The notes beneath the pieces were generated by a model that saw nothing but the letters and a program-made list of their open reading frames with translations, was not told the origin of the DNA and searched no databases. From Alphaproteobacteria bacterium (lineage in GTDB: Bacteria > Pseudomonadota > Alphaproteobacteria > Micavibrionales > UBA2020): 64,000 bases of DNA. Each line of letters opens with the position of its first letter. Position 1 is the first letter of the stretch. A program made the translations under genes and the position numbers. Below are positions 51,401 through 59,015 of the stretch, piece after piece. Location of the stretch: positions 312,802-376,801 of the forward strand of contig JAICWS010000004.1 in the NCBI GenBank assembly GCA_025934695.1, given 5' to 3'.

Positions 51401-54400
51401 CATGCGGGCGACTGCGACGGTGATTCCGGGACGGATGCGAAGACCTGCAGCTATACGCCCGAACAGGCCGGTTCCTACCGCATGATCGCCAGCATCAAGG
51501 ACACGCAGGGGCGCGAGCAGCAGGCGGGGCTCGAGTTCTGGGTGACCGGCGACGAATATGTGCTGTGGAACAACGACAGCGACGTGCTGCTGCCGATTAT
51601 CCCCGAGAAAACCGAATACCACGTCGGCGATACGGCGCGCTACCTGATCAAGAACCCGTTCCCGGGCGCGACCGCGCTCGTGACCATCGAGCGCTACGGC
51701 GTCATCGATAAATTCACCAAAAAGTTGGATGGCAGCACGCCGGTCATCGACTTCAAGGTGAGGCCCGATTACCTGCCGGGATTCTATCTCTCCGTCCTCG
51801 TCGTTTCCCCGCGCGTCGATAAGCCGCTGGAAAACGGCCAGGTCGACCTCGGCAAGCCGACCTTCCGCATGGGCTATGTGACCGTCCCGGTCAAGGACCC
51901 GTACAAGGAAATGAAGGTCGAGGCCAAGGCCGAGAAAGACGTCTACCGCCCGCGCGACACGGTGAAAGTGTCATTGCACGCCGAGCCGCGCATGAAGCAG
52001 GACAAGGCCGAGCCCATCGAGCTGGCGGTCGCGGTGCTGGATGAATCCGTCTTTGATCTCGTCACCGGCGGGACCGGCAACTTCGATCCCTATAATGGTT
52101 TCTACACGCTGGACGGGCTGGACCTGCGCAACTACGACCTGCTGACGCGCCTCATCGGCCGCCAGAAATTCGAGAAAAAGGGCGCCAACCCCGGCGGCGA
52201 CGGCGGGTCGGACCTCAAAATGCGCGACCTGTTCAAATTCGTGTCTTACTGGAACCCGTCCATCAAAGCCGACGACAGCGGCAACGCGAATATCCAATTC
52301 GATGCGCCGGATAATCTGACCGGCTGGCGCATCCTCGCGCTGGCGGCCACGCCGTCAGACCGGCTTGGCCTGGGACAGGGGAACTTCAAGGTCAATCGCC
52401 CGACGGAAGTCAGGCCCGTGATGCCGAACCAGGTGACGGAGCGCGACAGCTTCAACGCCGGCTTCAGCGTCATGAACCGCACCGACAAGGCGCGCACGCT
52501 GCAGGTCAAGATCAAGGCCGCAGGTCTCATCGACATGGCCAAGACGCCGGATACGCACACGGAAACCATCAAGCTCGACCCCTACAAGCGCGTGACGGTT
52601 TATATGCCCATCCAGACGCTGGCGGTGCCCGAAACCCGCGACGAGCCGCAGGGCGAGCTTAAGTTCGAAGTCCGCGCCTGGGACGATATGGACGGCGACG
52701 GCATGGTGCAGACGCTGCCCGTGAATAAGTTCCGCTCGCTGGAGACGGCGGCCGATTACGGTACCACGACCGAAGACAAGGTCACGACTAGCATCCAGTT
52801 CCCCGAGAAAATCTTCCCCGATATCGGCAGCGTCAGCGTCGTGCTGGCGCCCAGCGTGATCGGCTCGGTCGAGGGCGCGTTCAAGTATATGCGCGATTAC
52901 CCTTATATCTGCTGGGAACAGATACTGACCAAGGGCGTCATGGCATCGCACTACCTGAACCTCAAGCAATACATGCCGGCAAGCTTCGTCTGGAAAGACG
53001 CGGATCATCTGCCGCAAGACGCGCTTGACGTGGCGGTCACGTTCCAGGCGCCCAACGGCGGCATGACTTATTTCGAGGCCAAGGACGAATATGTCGACCC
53101 ATATCTCTCGGCCTATACGGCGCTTGGCTTCAACTGGCTGCGCCATGCGGGCAATAAAATCCCCGAGAATGTCGAGAACAAGCTGCACGGCTATCTGCTC
53201 AACATGCTCAAGAACGATGTCATGCCGACCTTCTATGACGAAGGGATGAGCTCTACCGTGCGCGCCGTCGCGCTGGCGGCGCTGGCGGAAGACGGCAAGA
53301 TCACCAGGGCCGATCTCGACCGCTACAAGCCCCATGTGCCGCAGATGAGCCTGTTCGGCAAGACGCATTTCCTGATGGCGACGCTGCGCGTCAAGGGCGC
53401 GATCGACATGGCGAAGGATGTGGCGAACGATATTATTTCCTATTCGAACCAGACCGGCGGCAAGTTCATCTTCAACGAGGCCGAGGATGACAGTTACCTG
53501 CGCATCCTCGCGAGCCCATTGCGCGAGAACTGCGCGATCCTCGACGCCTTCACCGAATACGGCGAGAAGAAAGAAGGCGCGGATCTGGTCGGCGATATCC
53601 CCTTTAAGCTCGTGCGCACCATCACCCAGACGCGAAAAGGGCGCGACCATTGGGAAAACACGCAGGAAAACATGTTCTGCATGAACGCCCTTGTCGATTA
53701 CAGCAAGCTGTATGAAAAGACGCCCCCGCATATGCAGGTGACGGCGGCGCTCGACGGCACCAGCTTTGGCAATACGTCGTTTAATGACCTGCGCGACAAA
53801 GAGGTGACGCTCGACCGGCCGATCCAGCCGTCCGACGTCGGCAAGAAGAGCACGGTTGAGATCGACCGCCACGGCGACGGCAGGCTTTATTATTCCACCC
53901 GCCTGCGCTATGCGCCGCGCTCGGATTCCAGCACTCCAGAAAATGCCGGGATCGAGCTGCACCGCGAATACAGCGTCGAGCGCGACAACAAATGGACCTT
54001 GCTGAAGACCGAGGACGAGATCAAGCGCGGCGACCTGGTGCGCGTGGACCTCTACCTCTCGCTGCCGGCCGCGCGGAACTTCGTGGCCGTCAACGACCCG
54101 GTCCCGGGCGGGCTTGAGCCGGTGAACCGCGAACTCGCGACCTCCTCGAAGGTCGACGCCGACAAGGGCGACTTCGAGGCCGCCGGCGGTTCCTGGTTCT
54201 TCAAGTTCAAGGACTGGGAAGGCTATAACGTGTCACGCTGGAGCTTCTACCACCAGGAAATCCGCCACGACAGCGTGCGCTTCTATTCCGACTACCTGCC
54301 GCCCGGCAACTATCACTTGAGCTATACGGCCCAGGCGATCGCCGAAGGCAAGTTCACCGTCATGCCCACGCTGGCCGAGGAAATGTACGATCCCGACGTC

Positions 54401-54550
54401 TACGGGAAGGACGTGACGCGCCAGCTGGACGTAACCGCGATGGTCGAGCCCGCGAAGGTTGAGGAGAAGAAGCCGGATCAGGCGCCGGCGCCGGAGAAGA
54501 AACCGGATGCGACGCAACCGGGTAAAGAAGAGTCCCATGACCAAAAATAA
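48431..54550 (+). CDS. Bacterial alpha-2-macroglobulin with thioester motif
   Basis: A 2039-residue periplasmic protein. The ATG at 48431 begins a signal peptide (MRKFLLAAALLLLMGGKAFA) without a lipobox Cys; the open frame upstream to 48341 is not used. Successive beta-sandwich (MG) domains fill the first 1400 residues, including 'AWGTTAQGIYRAGDTIQYKFYVRD' (in part: GIYRAGDTIQYK) and 'YRPRDTVKVSL'. The thioester motif CWEQ is at C1494-Q1497, which allows covalent trapping of attacking proteases. A Pro/Lys-rich tail ends the protein. The usual E. coli YfhM is near 1650 residues and is a lipoprotein, so this one is longer and apparently soluble. pbpC follows, as in other Gram-negatives, suggesting joint guarding and repair of the wall. 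Confidence 0.95.
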   Translation: MRKFLLAAALLLLMGGKAFAVYDSAESAKAKDLTIARVTPTGEDVASERQIVITFNRPVVPLGKMERDKKDLPITITPDVDCEWRWINTSSLACQLTEKAELPRSTKYDITVNPGIKAEDGATISEPYKATFITKRADVEYTWFKNWRSPGTPDIRLTFDQPVTKTSVAKSITLVEGDHEDHVTSLNVTKDDEDNEPPEFLPVPGEKGWLDFGKQEKRKSDDQATVAYGEEARRIWLVEPVRELPLDTTMVMKLEPGLVSAKGPEPSIAKRDVVSFDTYPEFSVVGIRCRTNNDQEVLVKPGENNASQKCNPMAAVSIVFSSPVQRSQVRKNFDFSPKLGSDKSQDDIWGDEGEEYSHLNSPHTKGKDYEVNLPFGLKAATDYTVTLKEARRGWMEGAWHWVQSKFQDLPDTDLEDEFGRKIAKPLTLTFSTDHRVPNFVLDHHEAVLEKATDSDVPLYINNLEKYGFSYRALTKDGVKEDQKHETTPPKVQDLQYAVPFGVRDALGGKDGAVYGHLDTTPYVDKGNDMAYRLFAEVTPYQLHVKLGHFSTLVWVTDMSSGNPIKDAKITIYQDAISSLSVPTENLGTATTDEDGLAQLPGTEKLDPDLNFDQHNDDGDPKLFVRVDKGDDMAVMPLNSDFIIDTWRASNENIYPSTKKKYGHIHAWGTTAQGIYRAGDTIQYKFYVRDQNDRTLTVAPKSGYKLEIVDPMDNVVETVDKLVLNDFGAYSGDFKVAKDAPVGWYRFRLTGAFAGPSGDNDSDDEQGEYDENSGTYAKTGTWYPLRVLVSDFTPVPFHVSNQLNGDLFRTDQEVEVQADAKLHSGGPYTDAQVRTTAILEERAFSTKNPVAAEFTFTMPDYNGHESKQIFQKVEPLDAKGELSTKFKIGKQAFAYGRLTVESAVQDERGKYVAAESGADYVGVDRFVGVKSPEWAYQAKKPVNLQYIVVDEKGAPAAGTKVHIDIERMETVAAKVKGAGNAYITNYTSDWKHAGDCDGDSGTDAKTCSYTPEQAGSYRMIASIKDTQGREQQAGLEFWVTGDEYVLWNNDSDVLLPIIPEKTEYHVGDTARYLIKNPFPGATALVTIERYGVIDKFTKKLDGSTPVIDFKVRPDYLPGFYLSVLVVSPRVDKPLENGQVDLGKPTFRMGYVTVPVKDPYKEMKVEAKAEKDVYRPRDTVKVSLHAEPRMKQDKAEPIELAVAVLDESVFDLVTGGTGNFDPYNGFYTLDGLDLRNYDLLTRLIGRQKFEKKGANPGGDGGSDLKMRDLFKFVSYWNPSIKADDSGNANIQFDAPDNLTGWRILALAATPSDRLGLGQGNFKVNRPTEVRPVMPNQVTERDSFNAGFSVMNRTDKARTLQVKIKAAGLIDMAKTPDTHTETIKLDPYKRVTVYMPIQTLAVPETRDEPQGELKFEVRAWDDMDGDGMVQTLPVNKFRSLETAADYGTTTEDKVTTSIQFPEKIFPDIGSVSVVLAPSVIGSVEGAFKYMRDYPYICWEQILTKGVMASHYLNLKQYMPASFVWKDADHLPQDALDVAVTFQAPNGGMTYFEAKDEYVDPYLSAYTALGFNWLRHAGNKIPENVENKLHGYLLNMLKNDVMPTFYDEGMSSTVRAVALAALAEDGKITRADLDRYKPHVPQMSLFGKTHFLMATLRVKGAIDMAKDVANDIISYSNQTGGKFIFNEAEDDSYLRILASPLRENCAILDAFTEYGEKKEGADLVGDIPFKLVRTITQTRKGRDHWENTQENMFCMNALVDYSKLYEKTPPHMQVTAALDGTSFGNTSFNDLRDKEVTLDRPIQPSDVGKKSTVEIDRHGDGRLYYSTRLRYAPRSDSSTPENAGIELHREYSVERDNKWTLLKTEDEIKRGDLVRVDLYLSLPAARNFVAVNDPVPGGLEPVNRELATSSKVDADKGDFEAAGGSWFFKFKDWEGYNVSRWSFYHQEIRHDSVRFYSDYLPPGNYHLSYTAQAIAEGKFTVMPTLAEEMYDPDVYGKDVTRQLDVTAMVEPAKVEEKKPDQAPAPEKKPDATQPGKEESHDQK

Positions 54551-54551
54551 G

Positions 54552-54666
54552 TGCCACCCCGGCGAAAGCCGGGGTCCACGGACTACGCATTCTCAACGTA
54601 ACCGGCGTCCGTCTGCTCTGAACCAATCTTTCATGTCCGTGGACCCCGGCTTTCGTCGGGGTGGCA
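54552..54666. repeat. CCACCCCGGCGAAAGCCGGGGTCCACGG-type inverted repeat
   Basis: Arms 54552-54582 and 54636-54666 are near-perfect complements (one mismatch) around about 53 bases. It lies between the macroglobulin and pbpC genes and leaves only ten bases before the pbpC start. Confidence 0.85.
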
Positions 54667-54676
54667 AGGGTTGAGG

Positions 54677-56833
54677 ATGCGGCTTCGGGTAACAGCATCT
54701 GCGCTGCTAACAGCGATCCTGCTCCTCGCCCTCGCCACCTATGTCTCCGTCAAGCCGCTCAAAACCTCTCTCCATGCCATCCAGTCCGACGCGCAGACGC
54801 TGGAGATCACCGACCGCAACGGCAAACCGCTGACGATTTCATACCAGAACCGCTGGAACGTCTATGACAGCGTGCCGCTTTACGCGATACCGGAATTCCT
54901 GCAACAGGCCTTTATCACCTCCGAGGACAAGCGTTTCTTCGGCCACGGCGGCGTCGACTGGCAGGCGCGGGGAAGTGCTTTGCTGCAGGACTGGAAATCG
55001 GGCCGCGTCGTGCGCGGTGCCTCGACGATTTCGGAACAGGTCGTCCGTATGATCAACCCGCGCCCGCGCAGCCTCTGGGCAAAATGGGTCGAGGGCGTCG
55101 AATCCATGCTGCTCGAGCGCGATTATTCCAAGGCGGATATCCTCGAATTCTACCTGAACCAGGTGCCCTATGCCTCCAACCGGCGCGGTGTGGTGCAGGC
55201 GGCGCGCTATTATTTCGGCCGCGACCTCTCGACTTTAAGCCGGCGCGAGATGCTGGCGCTGGCGGTCCTTGCCCGCGCGCCGTCGAGCTATGATCTCTAT
55301 AAAGACCCGACCAAAATCGAAGGTCCCGTGAACCGCCTGGCCGATGCGCTCGCCGCGCAAGGCGTCCTGACGCCGCAGGACGCGCGCGATATGCGCAGCC
55401 AGCCGTTCCAGCTGGGCAAGCCGTCATCGCCCGTGAACGCCGAGCATTTCGCCGCCTATGTTCGCGCCTATGCGCAAGGGACGGGGACGGAGTTGCATTC
55501 GACACTCGATGCGGACCTGCAGTCTACTGTGCAAAGTATCATCGATGACCGTGTGCATGCCCTGTCGCACAAGAACCTGCATAATGCGGGCGCCATCGTT
55601 ATCGATCACACGACCGGCGAAATCCTCGCCTGGGTCGTGGCGGCCGCGAATGATCCGAAAGCGCCTGGCAACGCGATCGACGCCGTCACCGTGCCCCGCC
55701 AGCCGGGATCGGCGCAAAAACCGCTTTTATATGCGTTGGCGCTCGACCGCGGCTGGACGCCCGCGACGATCATCGACGACGCGCCCTTGTCCGAAGCCAT
55801 CGGGACGGGGCTGCATAACTTCAAGAACTACAGCAATACCTATTACGGACGCATCACCTTGCGCGAGGCGCTGGCCAATTCATTGAACATCCCGGCGCTC
55901 CTGACCATCAATCATGTGGGCACGCAGACCTATCTTGATGCGCTGCACCGCATGGGTTTTGAAAATCTCGACCGCGGCGCGGCGATTTACGACGAGGGTC
56001 TCGCGCTCGGCGACGGCGAGGTGACGCTGCTCGAGCTGGCGCAGGGTTTCACGACGCTCGCCAACCGAGGTGTCTTCCGGCCCCTGCGTTTCACGATGGA
56101 TGATGCCGGGCAGGGAAGCAAACAGCGGATTTATTCGGAAGAGGCGGCGTCGCTGATCGGCAATATTCTGTCCGACCCCTGGGCGCGGCGGCTGGAATTC
56201 GGCAACGGCAGCGTGCTGAACCTGCCGATCCAGACGGCAGTCAAGACCGGCACCTCGACCGACTACCGCGATGCCTGGACGGTCGGCTATAATTATAAGT
56301 ATGTCGTCGGCATCTGGATGGGCAACCTCGACCGCGCTCCGACCGATGGGGTGACGGGCTCGACCGGCCCCGCGCTTGCCCTGCGCAGCATCTTCAATGA
56401 ACTGAATAAAAATGCGGTGTCGCAGCCGCTGTACCTGTCGCCGCGGCTGCTGCGCAAGGATATCTGCGTCGAAGACCCGCGCGACGCCGATAAATGCTAT
56501 ATGCGATCCGAACTCTTCATCCCGGGCACAGAGCCGGGCGAGAAGACCGCGAGGGCGGAAAGGCCGCATTTTGAAATCACCAAACCGACCGACGGCCTGC
56601 AAATGGCCATCGACCCGCGCATTCCCATGGACATGCAGAAACTGCCCTTCACGATGCATGGGCTCCAACCCGACCAGGAAGTCGAATGGGTGCTGAACGG
56701 CAAGTCGCTGGCGACGTCCGGCGACAAATATCTCTGGACCCTCTCGCGCGGACATTTCACCTTGTCGGCGAATGTCAAAGAGGGCAGGCAGACTGTTTTC
56801 TCGACGCCGGAGATTTCCTACCTCGTCAAATAA
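54677..56833 (+). CDS. pbpC: Penicillin-binding protein 1C
   Basis: A 718-residue bifunctional wall enzyme: membrane anchor (about 6-24); GT51 glycosyltransferase with 'TSEDKRFFGHGGVD' (E83); transpeptidase with 'GSAQK' (S345, K348), 'SLN' (402-404) and 'KTGTS' (K523); and a C-terminal beta domain (about 625-718) of the BiPBP_C type. It polymerises and crosslinks peptidoglycan. The transpeptidase motif S-A-Q-K replaces the common S-T-[LMF]-K of PBP1C, which could affect beta-lactam binding. The ATG at 54677 is preferred to the TTG at 54671. It follows the macroglobulin gene as a functional pair. Confidence 0.95.
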   Translation: MRLRVTASALLTAILLLALATYVSVKPLKTSLHAIQSDAQTLEITDRNGKPLTISYQNRWNVYDSVPLYAIPEFLQQAFITSEDKRFFGHGGVDWQARGSALLQDWKSGRVVRGASTISEQVVRMINPRPRSLWAKWVEGVESMLLERDYSKADILEFYLNQVPYASNRRGVVQAARYYFGRDLSTLSRREMLALAVLARAPSSYDLYKDPTKIEGPVNRLADALAAQGVLTPQDARDMRSQPFQLGKPSSPVNAEHFAAYVRAYAQGTGTELHSTLDADLQSTVQSIIDDRVHALSHKNLHNAGAIVIDHTTGEILAWVVAAANDPKAPGNAIDAVTVPRQPGSAQKPLLYALALDRGWTPATIIDDAPLSEAIGTGLHNFKNYSNTYYGRITLREALANSLNIPALLTINHVGTQTYLDALHRMGFENLDRGAAIYDEGLALGDGEVTLLELAQGFTTLANRGVFRPLRFTMDDAGQGSKQRIYSEEAASLIGNILSDPWARRLEFGNGSVLNLPIQTAVKTGTSTDYRDAWTVGYNYKYVVGIWMGNLDRAPTDGVTGSTGPALALRSIFNELNKNAVSQPLYLSPRLLRKDICVEDPRDADKCYMRSELFIPGTEPGEKTARAERPHFEITKPTDGLQMAIDPRIPMDMQKLPFTMHGLQPDQEVEWVLNGKSLATSGDKYLWTLSRGHFTLSANVKEGRQTVFSTPEISYLVK

Positions 56834-56847
56834 CTCACTCTCGTTTT

Positions 56848-56948
56848 GCCACCCCGGCGAAAGCCGGGGTTCAGTCGCGCCGCGGCGGCGCATGTGAATC
56901 ATATGACGCGCGGATGCGCTTCTGGACCCCGGCTTTCGCCGGGGTGGC
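56848..56948. repeat. GCCACCCCGGCGAAAGCCGGGG-type inverted repeat
   Basis: Arms 56848-56874 and 56922-56948 are complementary over 27 bases with one or two mismatches. Same type as 54552-54666. It ends the pbpC unit and may stop transcription. Confidence 0.85.
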
Positions 56949-56982
56949 ACTCAGGGCTAAATTGGGTCCTGAATTATCTCCA

Positions 56983-57011
56983 TTGACTCCGTCGCAAATC
57001 GGGTATTTAAT
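56983..57011 (+). promoter_or_regulatory. Predicted promoter of the HTH/CoaB/aldolase fusion gene
   Basis: TTGACT (56983-56988), 17-base spacer, TTTAAT (57006-57011). The -10 box lies inside the first of two palindromes. Confidence 0.6.
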
Positions 57012-57030
57012 ACCCGGGTATTAAGTACCC
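57001..57030 (+). promoter_or_regulatory. Two abutting 15-base palindromes, probable operator
   Basis: GGGTATTTAATACCC (57001-57015, perfect around a central T) is followed with no gap by GGGTATTAAGTACCC (57016-57030, imperfect). They cover the -10 box and transcription start. The gene just downstream encodes an N-terminal helix-turn-helix, so autoregulation is likely. Confidence 0.75.
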
Positions 57031-57048
57031 ATAATGGAGATTCGTTCC

Positions 57049-58509
57049 ATGCCCGCAAAGACAAAACAACTCACCGCCTCGGCCCTTCGCGCCTGGCGCA
57101 ACCGCATGGGATGGGGGCGCGATGAAGCGGCGGCGCAGCTCAATCTCAAGCGTGACACATATAAAAAGCTGGAAAACGGCCAGCGCCCGATCACTGAACG
57201 GCTGATGGCGGAAGCGGAGCGGCTGGAGAAACTGGGCAAGGGCAAGATCACGCCGAAGGCCGATGCGAAGGCACGCGTCCATGTCGTGGGCGGCGGCACA
57301 ATCGTGCATGTGCGCAATCACCTGGCGCTCGCGGCGCCCGCTTATGGGTCGACGGCGCGGGAGCTCGCGGGCATCTGCAGCCGCGGCGGCGAGACGGTGA
57401 AACTGACGCTGACCCGCATGGCTGATCCATCGTCGGAATATGAAACGAACGATGATATGGCGCGCCTCGCGAAGGAGATCGTCACCGACAGGAACGTCAA
57501 AATCGTCTTCTGGAACCCCGCAATCTGCGATTTTACCGGCCAAGTAGGCGTTGTGGCGCCGGCGCGCAAGGCGCAGCGCCTGAAATCCCGCCAGGGCGAG
57601 CAGGTCATGCAACTGACCCCGGCCGAGAAAATCGTCGCGACCATCCGTAAAGAGCGGAAAGACATCTTCCTCGTCGCCTTCAAGACGACGACTGGCGCCA
57701 CCGAAGATGAAATGTATATCGCGGGCCTGAAGCTGATGAAAGGATCGCATATCAACCTGGTCCTCGTGAACGATGTGGTCACGCGCATGAACATGGTCGT
57801 GACGCCGGAAGAAGCGCGCTATCACGTGACGGACGAGCGGGTCGAAGCGCTCGAGGGGCTGGTCGAAATGGCACTGATGCGCTCGAAAGCAACTTTTACG
57901 CGTTCGACCGTTGTCGAGGGCGCGAAGGGCCTGCCCTGGGACAAAAAGAATATCGCGCCGAACCTCGTCCAGGTCGTCGAGCATTGCATCAAGCGTGGCG
58001 CCTATAAGCCGGTCAATACCATGCGCGGGCCTGTGACCGCGGGGCATTTCGCCGCGCGCGGCAGCGACGGGAAGATCGTGACCTCGCGCCGCTGGTCGAA
58101 CTTCAACGAGCTGAAGAAGATCGGAATGGTCGTGATCCAGCCCAAGGGCAATGATGAAGTGATCGCCTATGGCGGCAAGCCCTCCGTCGGCGGCCAGAGC
58201 CAGCGGATCATCTTCCGCGAGCATCCGGAGCTCGACAATATCGTGCATTTCCACTGCCCGCTGAAGACCGACGCGCCGGACAAAATCCCCGTGCGTTCGC
58301 AGCGGCCTTTCGAATGCGGCAGTCATGAATGCGGCAAGAACACCTCGGACGGGTTGCGCGAAGTGGAACCCGGCATCTGGGCTGTCATGCTCGAGCAGCA
58401 CGGGCCGAATATCGTCTACAGCAGGGATGTGCCGGCGCCACGCGTCATCGATTTCATCGAGCGCAACTTCGACCTCGACGACAAAACCGGCGGCAGCGTA
58501 GAGGGATGA
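57049..58509 (+). CDS. Fusion of XRE-type HTH, CoaB-like domain and class II aldolase-like domain
   Basis: A 486-residue protein with three parts. Residues 9-60 ('ALRAWRNRMGWGRDEAAAQL', then 'KRDTYKKLENGQRPI') form a Cro/C1-type DNA-binding domain. Residues 75-285 resemble the phosphopantothenoylcysteine synthetase (CoaB/DFP) fold: 'VVGGGTIVHVRNHLALAAPAYG', in part, then 'LTPAEKIVATIRKERKDIFLVAFKT' and 'LVLVNDV'. Residues 300-478 resemble class II aldolase/adducin, with metal ligands H400 and H402 in 'VHFHCP' and H451 in 'LEQHGP'. The usual catalytic Glu region PSSE reads PSVGGQ. I chose the ATG at 57049 with GGAGA upstream; an in-frame ATG is at 57034. It probably senses a metabolite and represses itself. 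Confidence 0.8.
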   Translation: MPAKTKQLTASALRAWRNRMGWGRDEAAAQLNLKRDTYKKLENGQRPITERLMAEAERLEKLGKGKITPKADAKARVHVVGGGTIVHVRNHLALAAPAYGSTARELAGICSRGGETVKLTLTRMADPSSEYETNDDMARLAKEIVTDRNVKIVFWNPAICDFTGQVGVVAPARKAQRLKSRQGEQVMQLTPAEKIVATIRKERKDIFLVAFKTTTGATEDEMYIAGLKLMKGSHINLVLVNDVVTRMNMVVTPEEARYHVTDERVEALEGLVEMALMRSKATFTRSTVVEGAKGLPWDKKNIAPNLVQVVEHCIKRGAYKPVNTMRGPVTAGHFAARGSDGKIVTSRRWSNFNELKKIGMVVIQPKGNDEVIAYGGKPSVGGQSQRIIFREHPELDNIVHFHCPLKTDAPDKIPVRSQRPFECGSHECGKNTSDGLREVEPGIWAVMLEQHGPNIVYSRDVPAPRVIDFIERNFDLDDKTGGSVEG

Positions 58510-58838
58510 AGCGCGCATTCGTTAAAGCCGGAAACGAGATCATCCGCCTTGCGGACATCGACGGCGTGGATATTACGTGCATCGAGCAGGGAGTGATTTC
58601 GGTTTCTTGCCGCGGCCGCATGCTGGAGGCGCGCGATTTCGACGCGTTCGAAATCACCATGCTGCTGCACCCCGCCGCGCTCGAAGGCCGCCGCTTGAAA
58701 TGGGTGAAGAATGCCTGGGCCTTTCACAACCTTATCGCCCATCCGCTGATGCAGATCATGGTGTGGCTGGGGTTCAGGAAGCTTGCCATCCGCTTGCATG
58801 ATGTGACAGTGCCGCGACCGGTGGGGACAAGGTCATAA
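58506..58838 (+). CDS. Small protein coupled to the HTH/CoaB/aldolase fusion
   Basis: A 110-residue protein whose ATG overlaps the stop of the fusion gene by four bases (ATGA), which implies coupled translation. The N-terminal half is a beta-rich segment (about 1-60). The C-terminal half has 'AFHNLIAHPLMQIMVWLG' and 'IRLHDVTVPRP', with a conserved-looking NL.AHPL..... LG......LHD.T.P pattern that I have the impression of seeing in other alphaproteobacterial small proteins but cannot name. It may be a membrane-associated partner of the fusion protein. Confidence 0.75.
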   Translation: MKRAFVKAGNEIIRLADIDGVDITCIEQGVISVSCRGRMLEARDFDAFEITMLLHPAALEGRRLKWVKNAWAFHNLIAHPLMQIMVWLGFRKLAIRLHDVTVPRPVGTRS

Positions 58839-58868
58839 AGGGGGAGTGCGTTACCTCCCTCTCCCTAA

Positions 58869-58896
58869 CCCTCTCCCAACATGCGTTGGGAGAGGG
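58869..58896. repeat. CCCTCTCCCAAC-ATGC-GTTGGGAGAGGG hairpin
   Basis: A perfect 12-base stem with a four-base loop, preceded by CTCCCTAACC. It resembles the CTCTCCC hairpins within the elements at 2908 and 40446. Located between 58838 and 59016. Confidence 0.75.
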
Positions 58897-59015
58897 AACA
58901 GTGACGTGTCCGTTGAGAGTTGGCGAGCCGATTCCTTTTCATATCTCTCGTTGCTAATGTTTGAATACCAGCCCATTTCCGCTATCTTAAAAAAACAGAA
59001 GAGGGCAGCGGCACG

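Noticed and set aside
52355..53962. A 535-codon minus-strand open frame within the macroglobulin gene
   Set aside because: The sense strand encodes the thioester region of a recognised protein; the antisense product has no motif.
57007..58518. A 503-codon minus-strand open frame opposite the HTH/CoaB/aldolase fusion
   Set aside because: It would end in the operator palindromes and has typical antisense composition, while the plus strand shows three recognisable domains with start signals.
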